Shown here: positions 1 through 7,800 of the stretch, piece after piece
Layout of the letters: every line of letters begins with the position of its first letter
Numbering within the stretch: position 1 is the stretch's first letter
NCBI GenBank assembly: GCA_001831055.1
Contig: MIDO01000106.1
Coordinates: 1 to 13,321, forward strand
Direction: 5' to 3'
Length of the DNA stretch: 13,321 nucleotides
Source of the DNA: Verrucomicrobia bacterium GWC2_42_7
Lineage (GTDB): Bacteria; Verrucomicrobiota; Verrucomicrobiia; Opitutales; GWC2-42-7-A
Position numbers and translations under genes: made by a program
The notes under the pieces: model-generated
Databases searched by the model: none
What the model was told of the DNA's origin: nothing
The model's input: the letters and a program-made list of their open reading frames with translations, nothing else

Positions 1-2789
1 TACTTGAATGTCCTTAAGGTTCCTGCGTTTTCGTAGGCTGGAGACCAAGGGTCCCAACAGGTTTTGCTATAGTAGGGAACGGGAATGGATCCCGTTACGG
101 TTATATCCAGAGGGTAACGTGTTTCCAAGGTTCTTATAGCATCTTCTATCCCGCGATCGCCGCCAGCAATTAAAGTGCCATTTGCATTCGTTATAAACCC
201 TGGATGCGTGGAGCCGGTTATTAAGGATGCATTAATTTTGATTGCAGATGGCGCGAGGTTATCGGTGTAGGGTTTTGTTGAACAACGACTTTCGTAGTCA
301 AGCCATTTATCCGATAGTACAGTAATGGAATCTGCGGCTAATAGGACATTTTGACGCGTTCCCGTATTTACACTACCTTGGACATAGAGGGCTCCATTCG
401 TTGCCAATGTGAGAGGACTTGATAAAGCTGCCGCATTGATGAGTCGGACGCCGAAAGCGATGGGGTCGGTTTGTGGGTACCTTGTGATGCGAGCAGTATC
501 GTTGAATTGATTTGCCATGTAATTATAACGGACGTCTCCTGTACCATTTCCAGATGAGTCTGTGACATAGTACTGGCACTTTGTCGATGCTGGGAGATCG
601 GTACTTAGTGTAGTTGTACCTGTTTCGTCGGGTAACTGAATATAGATTCCTTTATTTGCTAAGGGTAATGTACTTAATTTACTTGCATCAACCTCTATTA
701 AATAAACCCATTTACGCCTGCGGTTATCCCACATGACATTTCGGCCATTGGAACGCTTAATTGGATTGAGTGTAACAACCCATTTCGTGCCATCGTATTC
801 AACATACTGAGGGACATTTGTGTCTTTTGCTATGTATATCGCTGATTGTGTCGTTACTTGGGTTGATAGGTCATATCCATCAACGGATTTTTTTCCACTA
901 ACGAGGTTTTCTTTAAAATAAGTAGACCCTGAGTTTGACTGCTGTATTTTCACAGCAGGAACTGAATTACCTGTAATTGAGACATTTTTCCAGGTAGTGA
1001 GCATCCCTGAGGAAGGATTTTTGAACCCAATCCAATAATTGCCTATAGCAGCCGCAGTCAAAGAGACAGAAAAATTCCCACTAGCAATATTGGTACTGCC
1101 CGCGATATCGGTTCCTGAAGAGTTCTTTGCCAGTAAGATGGTTCCGCTACAGTTTGATATTCCAGAAATAGTGCAAGAAGGCCCTGTTTTTAGGCAAATT
1201 GGCCAACTTGCAAATGAGGTTCCGGATGAAGAGGCTACGCCGGAAAATCCATCTACAGCAGTTGTAAAGGAATTATAGCCATAAGTGTTTTCTCCATTAG
1301 AAGCAAAAGGTTGGTTTGCAGAACAAGCCCTGATATCATAACGGGCGTAAGCGATGTTATTTGAGTTCCAAAGAGAGGGCGTTACGTCAGTTGAAGTAGA
1401 AGAAATATAAGAGGTATTATAGATATCTAGATCAGAAGGAACGTAGGGAGTATAAGTTCCTTGTGGATAGATGTAACGCTCATTTAATTCTCTCGCAACG
1501 GATCCCCTCGCGTTCAATGGGTACGGAGTCATGGGGGATTCGAAGCTACAAACCAAACCACATTGTGAGGCTATCTTTTGGGTTTCGATGAGTTGGAGTT
1601 TATCATAAATTTGAGTATTCGAGAGGGGGTCTCCTGCTGAAACAAGACTGCTATTTACTGTGCCACCGGAAGCAAGTAAGCTCTTTTGAAGAGCAGGTTC
1701 GATTAAGGTGTGAGTGCCAAAGTATTTTTCCCTTAAACGTGATAATGTATTTACGGGGGTTGTAGTAAATTCATTATAGTCGCCAATAGTAGTAACGCCG
1801 TAATCTTTTTCTGGATAGAGACCTGGACACATAAGGCGTTGAACGCCATTTAAGGCAGTCTTTAGGTTAGTACCCCAAACAGAGGCAGCATAATTACCAA
1901 AATTATCTTTCGGGAAAACTCCGTTCCATATAGCACCAGAACCGTTATCGTTGCTTGTATAAAATCCACTAGGTCCTTTATAACTGACAGATCCCCCAGA
2001 AGGAGTTGAAAACTTGACATCAGCATCAGTAGAAAAGTTAGGGACAAAGTTTTTATACAGCATGGAGTAGGTGTTTTGCGGAATAGAACTGTTATAAACG
2101 TTCATGTCTGCTACGTGAGAGCTCCCACTATTCATGAGATATCCCGCGCAAGAAACCGCCGCGGTATAAGTTTGAGAGCTACCTGCGCCCATCCTTAAAT
2201 TTCCATTGCAATGGACAGGGCCGTCCCATGTGCGTATTTGTTGAGAATAATTGGCTGTATCATGTTCGCTGAAGATGAGGGCATCAGAGAAGGGTTGATC
2301 GGTTATTCTACAAAGCATAAAAGTGTAGGCAGTCCTAGCTTGGATAGGGGAATTTGCATCTGCTTGGTAATTGGTCGTTATTTTTCCAAAGCACAAGACA
2401 TCTGCAATGTTTGCAGAATTGACTGTTTTCCAAAATACAGGCCCGGCGTATAGTTCACTATTGGTTCCTGATAGCGAGGCTAGGTTAGTGCTTGAAGAAG
2501 TGTGATTAAAATAAGATGCGGGAAGTGGAGTTAACGGATTTTTGCTTGAACTAAAGACGTTTGGCGTAAGAGGAATCCTATTGCTGATATCTTTCATTTG
2601 CCTAATAGCGGCTCTTGAAAGGATGTCGAGAGCATAAGTCTGCTCTATGTTTTGGGAACTCTTTTTTACAAATCCTGATTGAGTAGAGTTTAATGTAAGG
2701 AATGAAGCCATTACGATCAGGATCGTAGTCGACAGAATGATTGTCACAACCAGGATACTTCCTTTTTTATTATTAAGTTTTTTAGTCAT
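1..2789 (-). CDS. Giant PilX-like minor pilin / pilus-associated protein, 3' end outside window
   Basis: The frame is open from an ATG at 2789 to the left edge, giving 929 codons without a stop. The N-terminus is a short basic leader ending in KKG (residues 8-10), then a hydrophobic helix (about 11-33). There is no Glu at position +5 after the Gly, as I recall for Pseudomonas PilX, which also lacks it. The rest is a large Ser/Thr/Asn-rich exported domain with scattered Cys, including a cluster near residues 535-550 (CLKTGPSC and SNC). Near residues 819-831 it carries LAADSITVLSDKW, followed by a Gly-rich GGDRGIED stretch. From memory, this pattern occurs at the C-termini of large PilX-like proteins of Verrucomicrobia and relatives. 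The start overlaps the PilW-like stop as ATGA, so the two are probably translationally coupled. The usual PilX is under 200 residues, so this one is several-fold larger. The PilX-like N-terminus is well supported; the function of the large domain is unknown. Confidence 0.75.
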   Translation of the reverse strand, partial: MTKKLNNKKGSILVVTIILSTTILIVMASFLTLNSTQSGFVKKSSQNIEQTYALDILSRAAIRQMKDISNRIPLTPNVFSSSKNPLTPLPASYFNHTSSSTNLASLSGTNSELYAGPVFWKTVNSANIADVLCFGKITTNYQADANSPIQARTAYTFMLCRITDQPFSDALIFSEHDTANYSQQIRTWDGPVHCNGNLRMGAGSSQTYTAAVSCAGYLMNSGSSHVADMNVYNSSIPQNTYSMLYKNFVPNFSTDADVKFSTPSGGSVSYKGPSGFYTSNDNGSGAIWNGVFPKDNFGNYAASVWGTNLKTALNGVQRLMCPGLYPEKDYGVTTIGDYNEFTTTPVNTLSRLREKYFGTHTLIEPALQKSLLASGGTVNSSLVSAGDPLSNTQIYDKLQLIETQKIASQCGLVCSFESPMTPYPLNARGSVARELNERYIYPQGTYTPYVPSDLDIYNTSYISSTSTDVTPSLWNSNNIAYARYDIRACSANQPFASNGENTYGYNSFTTAVDGFSGVASSSGTSFASWPICLKTGPSCTISGISNCSGTILLAKNSSGTDIAGSTNIASGNFSVSLTAAAIGNYWIGFKNPSSGMLTTWKNVSITGNSVPAVKIQQSNSGSTYFKENLVSGKKSVDGYDLSTQVTTQSAIYIAKDTNVPQYVEYDGTKWVVTLNPIKRSNGRNVMWDNRRRKWVYLIEVDASKLSTLPLANKGIYIQLPDETGTTTLSTDLPASTKCQYYVTDSSGNGTGDVRYNYMANQFNDTARITRYPQTDPIAFGVRLINAAALSSPLTLATNGALYVQGSVNTGTRQNVLLAADSITVLSDKWLDYESRCSTKPYTDNLAPSAIKINASLITGSTHPGFITNANGTLIAGGDRGIEDAIRTLETRYPLDITVTGSIPVPYYSKTCWDPWSPAYENAGTLRTFK

Positions 2790-3664
2790 AAAGAGCTTCC
2801 TCTGGGATAGATTAATAGTTGACAGGTGAGTCGTTCGTCTTTCGTAAAGTTGTTGCTGAGCGCAACTCCTGTACGCATAAATTGAGCATTTACGTAGAGT
2901 AGATTATTTAGGGTCCGATAAAATAATCCGCTGCCACCAGAGGTAGGGCGGAAAAGAAATCCGTTGTTGACCAAATTTGAGGCACTGTTTAATACGTTGG
3001 TGGCCATTATCTTTGCGTTGCTAGGGGGGGCTGGAGGATTCCCTAGAGGGGGGCTTGAAGTGCCTAATTCGCTAGCAATGGATGACACAGAAGACATTTT
3101 GTAGCGGTAAAGGGGATACGTTTGTATGGTTCCTCCTAGAATCGAAACAGGAGCAGAACTGGGAGCTACATAGTATACAACAGAGTAACAATTGGTAAAA
3201 GTGATTGACGTACTGTTATATCCGTAACGAATAACGAGGCAATTTCCTGGGTGTTGAGGATCTTCTTTTGTAAGCGAACCATCCGAAGCTAAGGTATATA
3301 CTTGAAAATCAGTGGCTGTTCTAACGTCCGATAAAATTTGGGACGAAAAGACCTTCACGTCTTCATTGAGTAAGCGATAAATCTGTTCTGAATTAAAGCT
3401 CCTAGAAATCATAGTAGTAATCTTCAGCATCCCTTCAAAAAAGAGTGCACTAATCGCTAAAGCGATGATGATTTCTACCAAGGTAAAGGCTCTTGCTTGC
3501 GGAAAAGTAGTACCTATCCCTAAGAAAGGGCCGTTTCCTAATGGGTTAAACGGTATTTGGGATATGCCTTTTTTGTCAAGACACACACCGCATCCTCTTT
3601 TCCCTCTCAAGGAGAGAAGGTTTTTGCCTTTTTCGAGAAATGAAGATACCCTGTGGCTACACAT
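2786..3664 (-). CDS. PilW-like prepilin (minor pilin)
   Basis: The product is 292 residues if it starts at the ATG at 3664. A type III prepilin signal is visible at residues 57-64 as ARA|FTLVE: Ala replaces the usual Gly at -1, and Glu is at +5 of the predicted mature protein. The pilin helix follows (about 60-82), then a globular domain with a Pro/Gly-rich linker near residues 195-215. PilD-type peptidase would cleave and methylate it before assembly into a type IV pilus or pseudopilus. Second position in a V-W-X order suggests PilW. The 59-residue leader is unusually long. An in-frame GTG at 3586 is preceded by AGAGGA with a 6-base gap and would give a 33-residue leader and a 266-residue protein. 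The ATG at 3664 overlaps the upstream stop by 8 bases and has a poor ribosome site, so the start is undecided. The TGA stop at 2786-2788 overlaps the next gene. Confidence 0.8.
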   Translation of the reverse strand: MCSHRVSSFLEKGKNLLSLRGKRGCGVCLDKKGISQIPFNPLGNGPFLGIGTTFPQARAFTLVEIIIALAISALFFEGMLKITTMISRSFNSEQIYRLLNEDVKVFSSQILSDVRTATDFQVYTLASDGSLTKEDPQHPGNCLVIRYGYNSTSITFTNCYSVVYYVAPSSAPVSILGGTIQTYPLYRYKMSSVSSIASELGTSSPPLGNPPAPPSNAKIMATNVLNSASNLVNNGFLFRPTSGGSGLFYRTLNNLLYVNAQFMRTGVALSNNFTKDERLTCQLLIYPRGSSL

Positions 3665-4187
3665 TTGATTTGAGTTCTCGAATTGAATACTTATCGGCAG
3701 CGCCTCCCCAACCGTAATCCATAATAATCTCTAAGTAGGAATTGTCTGCAGCATAAGGTCTTATTGTTAGACTTAAACGAAAAGGATTGGTTGTATTCGC
3801 GAATTTCAATAAAGCAGGGGCACACATGAGTGTTATATCTGGGTGATTTATGGAGGTCCCTGGATTCCCTGGCGTTAGAGTCAATCTGGATAAAGTAGAA
3901 TCGGAAGTACTTGTGATGAGTCCTCCTGTCAACTGTATCAAATAAAGGGGCTTCCCTAACGTTAATGCCTCCTTTAGCGTTGCAGAAGGTAGACTCATAA
4001 TTTGTTCCATGTAGCTTTGTGCCACGTTTCCAGCACAAACCCTATACATGGCCGTCCGAGATATTGTATAGGACGTATAAATCGACTCTACGACTCCCAC
4101 ACACAAAATACCAAAAATCGCAGCCGATATCATCACCTCTACTAAGGTGAACCCCTTCTTTATTCGTTTTCTCAAACAAACGCCCAT
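3657..4187 (-). CDS. PilV-like prepilin (minor pilin), first gene of the operon
   Basis: The protein has 176 residues. Its N-terminus is a textbook prepilin signal: a basic leader with KKG at 10-12, then FTLVE with Glu17 at mature position +5, followed by a hydrophobic helix to about residue 34. The remainder is a small soluble domain. It is expected to be processed by the prepilin peptidase and to act as a minor subunit that primes or decorates a type IV pilus or type II secretion pseudopilus. Being first, and coupled by an 8-base overlap to the PilW-like gene, it matches the usual pilV-pilW-pilX order. No strong Shine-Dalgarno precedes ATG 4187. A weak promoter-like pair on the minus strand (TTGCAT, 17 bases, TAGCAT ending at 4197) would leave almost no leader. 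The family call is firm; the exact subfamily rests on gene order. Confidence 0.85.
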   Translation of the reverse strand: MGVCLRKRIKKGFTLVEVMISAAIFGILCVGVVESIYTSYTISRTAMYRVCAGNVAQSYMEQIMSLPSATLKEALTLGKPLYLIQLTGGLITSTSDSTLSRLTLTPGNPGTSINHPDITLMCAPALLKFANTTNPFRLSLTIRPYAADNSYLEIIMDYGWGGAADKYSIRELKSNV

Positions 4188-4292
4188 ACTGCCATCATGC
4201 TATATCTTTGTCTCTTCCAATGCAAGCGTTTTTTGAACGCGAACTTTGGATGAGCAGAAGTATGAAGAATACAGAGACTTCTAAAAACTTTA

Positions 4293-4328
4293 GGGAAACC
4301 TATTTGGGGAGCTCAAAATGGGTTTCCC
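4293..4328 (-). repeat. 36-bp palindromic repeat, copy A
   Basis: On the minus strand this copy reads GGGAAACCC, ATTTTGAGCT, CCCCAAATA, GGTTTCCC. The arms extend to a perfect 11-bp inverted repeat, TTAGGGAAACC at 4290-4300 against GGTTTCCCTAA at 4321-4331. A further T-G pair and four A-T pairs lie inside. A T7 run lies at 4339-4345 on the plus strand, but no plus-strand gene lies upstream to terminate. It aligns without gaps to copies D (25 of 36 identical) and B (26 of 36). It sits in the divergent space between the pilin operon and arnT. Confidence 0.7.
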
Positions 4329-4345
4329 TAACCCCCTCTTTTTTT

Positions 4346-4490
4346 GTTGCACTTCGAAATTGAATGGGCTGGCAAAGGAGCGCGAGCGAGGTGGATGAAA
4401 AACCCCTCCGCAGTTTGTCAGCGACTGGTGCCGACACCGTTTCCCGACGCTTGTCCCTTTTTCTCAAAATGGCCTTGCAAAGATGGGTGT
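4346..4490. other. GC-richer foldable block in divergent intergenic region (function unknown)
   Basis: This stretch between the pilin operon and arnT is visibly richer in G and C than its surroundings and contains nested dyads. One hairpin pairs GCGAGGTGG (4386-4394) with CCCCTCCGC (4403-4411), with a bulge and one mismatch. Another has GGTG/CACC (4427-4430 and 4435-4438) enclosed by AGCG/CGCT (4420-4423 and 4448-4451). A 90-codon minus-strand reading frame crosses it, but that frame has low-complexity composition, no ribosome site and no family I recognise. It could be a small structured RNA, part of a longer non-autonomous repeat that includes copy A, or leader/promoter DNA of arnT. Nothing here decides between them. 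Confidence 0.3.
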
Positions 4491-4516
4491 AATGATAGAT
4501 CTTATTGACCATTTGT

Positions 4517-6271
4517 ATGAAAGCTGTCGATACAGGTATGGAAGGTATGGGTTTGGGTGATGGAGAGAGCAAGTCTGAGGGTGCTCCAGAGGTTCGAAAA
4601 AATGTTATTTTTTTGGTGTTTAAGGACTTGATTTTGTTGGTATCGGTCCTGGGGTTGTTGTTTTTTTTGACGATAGGGAGGCGCCCATTGGCAAACCCTG
4701 ATGAGGGGCGATATGCGGAAATACCGCGAGAAATGGTGGTGTCAGGAGATTGGGTGACCCCGAGGTTGAATGGAGTTCTCTATTTTGAAAAGCCCCCATT
4801 GTTCTATTGGATGCAGGCTGCCGCGATAAAGGTAGGTGGATTGGGAGAGAGTACATTGAGGCTTTCTAATTCCTTATTGGGGCTGTTGGGGTGTCTTATT
4901 ACCTATGCATTTGGGGCGTATATATTTAATAGAAGAATTGGTTTGTATGCCGGATTCATTTTAGGAACATCCATGATGTTCTTCGTGCTGAGTCAAATTA
5001 TAACATTGGATATGGCAGTATCTGTATTTGTGACCATGGCACTTTTTGCTTTTATCGCTGGAGAAAAATCAAGAGGGCTTGGGAGAAGGCTGTTTTTTTG
5101 GCTATTTTATGCGAGCATGGCATTTGCGACCTTGTCCAAGGGGTTGATTGGGTTTTTGATTCCCTGTACTATTGTTTTCATGTGGACGGTCTTTTTGGGA
5201 AGATGGCGCGAAATTAAAAAATACTATCTTATTTCTGGGGGAGTGATATTTTTTGCGATAGCGACTCCTTGGCATATTTTGTGTGCGATGAAAAATCCTT
5301 CTTTTGCCTGGTATTACTTTATCAATGAACATTTTTTGCGCTATTTGACCCCAGGTCACGCACGTGTCAAGCCTTGGTGGTTCTTTATTATGACCTTTGC
5401 GGTTGGGAGTTTCCCTTGGCTTGTTTTCTTGCCACAAAGCATAGGTTATGCAATTAAGCGGGTAAAAAAGATTTCAGAAGAACGCAAAATATTTTTATTT
5501 TTGTCCTTATGGATTGTTTTTGTGATAGCGTTCTTTTCGATTTCGAAATCGAAATTGATCCCTTATATATTACCCACGATGCCTCCTTTTGCTCTAATAA
5601 TAGCCTGTTTTTTAGCAGAAGCTTCTCAGAATCTAAAAAAATATGAAACGCGTTTAAAGTGGGGCTATTATTCTTATGGCATTTTATTGGGAATATTGGC
5701 ATTGAGTTTTCCTGTTATTGCTTATTTTAAGTTCGAAATACTCTATGATTTGAGTGGGGTAGGGTACTGGTTATTATTGCCGCCGGTGACCTTTTTGTTG
5801 GCATCTATAATAATGATGACGACTATTCACAAGCGTCGATTGAGTGCTTGTTTTTCATTTACAATTTTGACGATGGTAGCCGTTTTCCTCGCGACAAACA
5901 CAATCGCAGGGCAATGTCAACGTCCGGGAACGAGGCAGGTAGCACAATCCTTAAAGCCCTATTTAAAGGCCGAAGATAAGGTGTTTATGCTTTTTGATTA
6001 TTATCAGGATTTCCCCGTATATCTGAGCCGTTTAGTCGGAGTCGCCTATAATATTCCTGGAGAACAAGCTTACGGTCTTCATCAAGAAGACCTATCTAAC
6101 AGATACCCTGACGAAAAGACTTTTGAAAGTCTTTGGATAAGTGAAACAAGGGTTTATGCGTTATCAAAAAAAGATCAATTTGAAGGATTCATAAATCGTC
6201 CTTTCGCTCCCAAAACCTATATCATTGACGAAGACGAAAATTTTGTCGTTTTCACTAACCACCCTATGTGA
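4517..6271 (+). CDS. arnT: ArnT-like lipid A 4-amino-4-deoxy-L-arabinose transferase (GT83)
   Basis: This polytopic inner-membrane glycosyltransferase has 584 residues from the first ATG; E. coli ArnT has about 550. Family members transfer L-Ara4N from undecaprenyl phosphate to lipid A phosphates on the periplasmic face, lowering charge and polymyxin binding. The first periplasmic loop carries PDEGRYAEIPREM (residues 61-73, acidic pair Asp62-Glu63) and GDWVTP...YFEKPPLFYW, both canonical for the ArnT/PMT fold. EHFLRYLTPGHARVKPWWFF-type sequence lies near 263-282. About a dozen hydrophobic segments follow, then a soluble C-terminal domain of about 120 residues. The start is uncertain: an upstream TTG at 4505 is in frame, as are ATGs at 4538 and 4547 and a TTG at 4553 preceded by GGAAGG. 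Neighbouring arnB and arnC support the assignment. A related GT83 enzyme acting on another acceptor remains possible. Confidence 0.8.
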   Translation: MKAVDTGMEGMGLGDGESKSEGAPEVRKNVIFLVFKDLILLVSVLGLLFFLTIGRRPLANPDEGRYAEIPREMVVSGDWVTPRLNGVLYFEKPPLFYWMQAAAIKVGGLGESTLRLSNSLLGLLGCLITYAFGAYIFNRRIGLYAGFILGTSMMFFVLSQIITLDMAVSVFVTMALFAFIAGEKSRGLGRRLFFWLFYASMAFATLSKGLIGFLIPCTIVFMWTVFLGRWREIKKYYLISGGVIFFAIATPWHILCAMKNPSFAWYYFINEHFLRYLTPGHARVKPWWFFIMTFAVGSFPWLVFLPQSIGYAIKRVKKISEERKIFLFLSLWIVFVIAFFSISKSKLIPYILPTMPPFALIIACFLAEASQNLKKYETRLKWGYYSYGILLGILALSFPVIAYFKFEILYDLSGVGYWLLLPPVTFLLASIIMMTTIHKRRLSACFSFTILTMVAVFLATNTIAGQCQRPGTRQVAQSLKPYLKAEDKVFMLFDYYQDFPVYLSRLVGVAYNIPGEQAYGLHQEDLSNRYPDEKTFESLWISETRVYALSKKDQFEGFINRPFAPKTYIIDEDENFVVFTNHPM

Positions 6272-6489
6272 TTTTTTTGAGGGAATACTTGTTAGAATAT
6301 CCATTTTTTTGGATTGTGTTTGTTGTTAATGTGCTTAATTGGATTTTGTTCCGTATAAGGATCCGGCATCTGTCCTTGCCTTTGGATGTCCCATCGACGG
6401 ACATAGGCTCTACTAGTGGTGCTCCTAGAATAGATAAAAAAGCTAAGAGTAAAGGAAAGTCTCCAGCACCCGAAATCTTAAATTTTTAA
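6268..6489 (+). CDS. Small single-helix membrane protein of unknown function
   Basis: This 73-residue frame starts with a GTG overlapping the arnT stop (ATGTGA). A TTG at 6289 preceded by GAGGG (6279-6283) is a better-looking start and gives 66 residues. It has one hydrophobic segment (about residues 13-28, FFWIVFVVNVLNWILF), then a basic patch RIRIRH and a hydrophilic, Ser/Lys/Pro-rich tail (KKAKSKGKSPAP). It sits where other arn clusters carry the small ArnE/ArnF flippase subunits. Those are about 110-130 residues with four helices, and this is not one of them. The position suggests a small accessory subunit of ArnT or of the lipid carrier step, but that is inference. A chance frame remains possible, although its overlap with arnT and its membrane-protein composition argue for a gene. 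Confidence 0.55.
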   Translation: MIFLREYLLEYPFFWIVFVVNVLNWILFRIRIRHLSLPLDVPSTDIGSTSGAPRIDKKAKSKGKSPAPEILNF

Positions 6490-6510
6490 AGTTTTCGCGT
6501 ATCGTTTTAT

Positions 6511-6546
6511 AGCAAACCACTTTTGAGTGACCAAAAGTGGTTTCCT
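6511..6546 (+). repeat. 36-bp palindromic repeat, copy D
   Basis: A perfect 12-bp inverted repeat, AAACCACTTTTG (6514-6525) and CAAAAGTGGTTT (6532-6543), surrounds a 6-base loop. No T-run follows on either strand, so it is not a canonical intrinsic terminator. It aligns without gaps to copy A on the opposite strand, sharing AAACC, TTTTGAG, AAA and GGTTTCC at the same spacing. It separates the arnT/small-protein pair from arnB. Read-through or processing could still make it a regulatory stem within one long transcript. Confidence 0.7.
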
Positions 6547-6638
6547 GCAAGCATCTTCTCTGAAAAAAATCTTGCACAGTCGTCATTTTTTAAGAATTTT
6601 ATAGCACACGCAGTAGATAGAAAGATTTGAGTATTACC

Positions 6639-7796
6639 ATGACAACAGACGAATATATTCCTTTTACAAAGCCGACAATTTCGAAAGAGGCCATACAAGA
6701 AGTAGTGGATTGTTTAGAATCTGGGTGGCTGGCCACAGGGCCGCGTACTCAAAAATTTGAGAACCTATTAGCGGAATATTTTGGAGTGCCATGTGTGCAA
6801 TCCTGCATATCGGCGACAGCGGGTTTGTTGATGGTGTTAGAATCTATTGATTTGCAGCCGGGGGACGAAGTCATTACGACTCCTATGACGTTTGCAGCAA
6901 CGGCCAATACGATTGTCCTAGCAGGGGGAACTCCTGTTATGGTGGATGTGGAGCCTGAGACGTATAATATAGATCCTAAATGTGTCGAAAAAGCTATTAC
7001 TAAGCGGACCAAAGCTATTATGCCTGTCCATTTTGCAGGGTTACCGGTTGATTTGGATGCGATCTATGGTCTGGCCTCAAAGCATGGATTGCGAGTGATT
7101 GAAGATGTGGCTCATGCCATGGGAGGAAGTTATAAGGGGAAAAAACTTGGGTCCTTTGGAGATACGCAAGTATTTAGTTTTCATCCCAACAAAAACATGA
7201 CGACGGGCGAGGGTGGGGCAATTGTTACAAGAGATGAAAAAATGAGGAAACACATCAACTATCTTCGTTTTCATGGCATTGATAGAGAGTCCTGGAATCG
7301 TTTTGCGAAGGGAGGAAGCCAGCTTTACGATATCGTGCTGCCGGGTTACAAATTTAACTTTATGGATATTCAAGCGGCTTTAGGTATCCATCAATTAGCG
7401 GCATTGGATGGTTTTAATGCAAAGCGAAAGGAATTGGCTGAGCGTTATTATTCATTATTGAAAGATTTTTCGGAGTTGTCTCTACCGGTACAACCTAGTT
7501 ATGACCATTTACATGCCTGGCACTTATTTACTCCTCTTATTAACGAAGAAAAAGCTGGCGTAACGCGAGATGAATTCATTGAAGAAATGAAGAAGCATAA
7601 CATTGGTATCGGATTACATTACCAAGCCATCCATTTACACTCTTATTACCGAAAAACTTATGGTTATAAAGAAGGAGACTTTCCCCATGCCGAATTCATT
7701 TCGGATAGAATCTTTAGCCTTCCTCTATTTCCGAAAATGACGCATAGTGATCAGGACCGTGTTGTCGGCGCTATGGCAAAAGTTTTTAGAAAATAA
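6639..7796 (+). CDS. arnB: ArnB-like UDP-4-amino-4-deoxy-L-arabinose aminotransferase (DegT/DnrJ/EryC1/StrS family)
   Basis: This cytosolic PLP enzyme has 385 residues, close to E. coli ArnB (about 380). ArnB aminates the UDP-4-ketopentose made by ArnA, with glutamate as donor, giving UDP-L-Ara4N. The PLP lysine is Lys185 in FSFHPNKN, and the cofactor-ring Asp is Asp156 in VIEDVAHA. Family motifs include SGWLATGP (28-35), SATAGL, GDEVITTPMTF, PVMVDVEPET, MPVHFAG, PGYKFNFMDIQAALG and HAWHLF. It looks closer to ArnB than to other sugar aminotransferases, notably in the GIGLHYQAIHLHSYYR region. I chose ATG 6639; a TTG at 6627 would add four residues. No strong Shine-Dalgarno is visible. It is followed four bases later by arnC, so the two are surely cotranscribed. 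Acting on a different UDP-4-keto-sugar is the main alternative. Confidence 0.88.
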   Translation: MTTDEYIPFTKPTISKEAIQEVVDCLESGWLATGPRTQKFENLLAEYFGVPCVQSCISATAGLLMVLESIDLQPGDEVITTPMTFAATANTIVLAGGTPVMVDVEPETYNIDPKCVEKAITKRTKAIMPVHFAGLPVDLDAIYGLASKHGLRVIEDVAHAMGGSYKGKKLGSFGDTQVFSFHPNKNMTTGEGGAIVTRDEKMRKHINYLRFHGIDRESWNRFAKGGSQLYDIVLPGYKFNFMDIQAALGIHQLAALDGFNAKRKELAERYYSLLKDFSELSLPVQPSYDHLHAWHLFTPLINEEKAGVTRDEFIEEMKKHNIGIGLHYQAIHLHSYYRKTYGYKEGDFPHAEFISDRIFSLPLFPKMTHSDQDRVVGAMAKVFRK

Positions 7797-7800
7797 CTCT

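Noticed and set aside
1039..1278. 79-codon plus-strand ORF and similar short frames across 1-2800
   Set aside because: They are shadows of the long continuous minus-strand frame, which has prepilin features and no stop over 929 codons.
4300..4572. 90-codon minus-strand ORF opposite the arnT start
   Set aside because: It has no recognised motif, no ribosome site, overlaps the arnT N-terminus, and ends inside repeat copy A. It is better read as a chance frame through the GC-richer block.
6511..6546. Intrinsic terminator between the small ORF and arnB
   Set aside because: The stem is strong but no T-run follows on either strand, and the sequence aligns with the other repeat copies.
7747..7800. 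Longer ArnC start at GTG 7747
   Set aside because: The extra residues are the end of arnB in another frame. ATG 7801 matches the ArnC N-terminus and gives the usual length.
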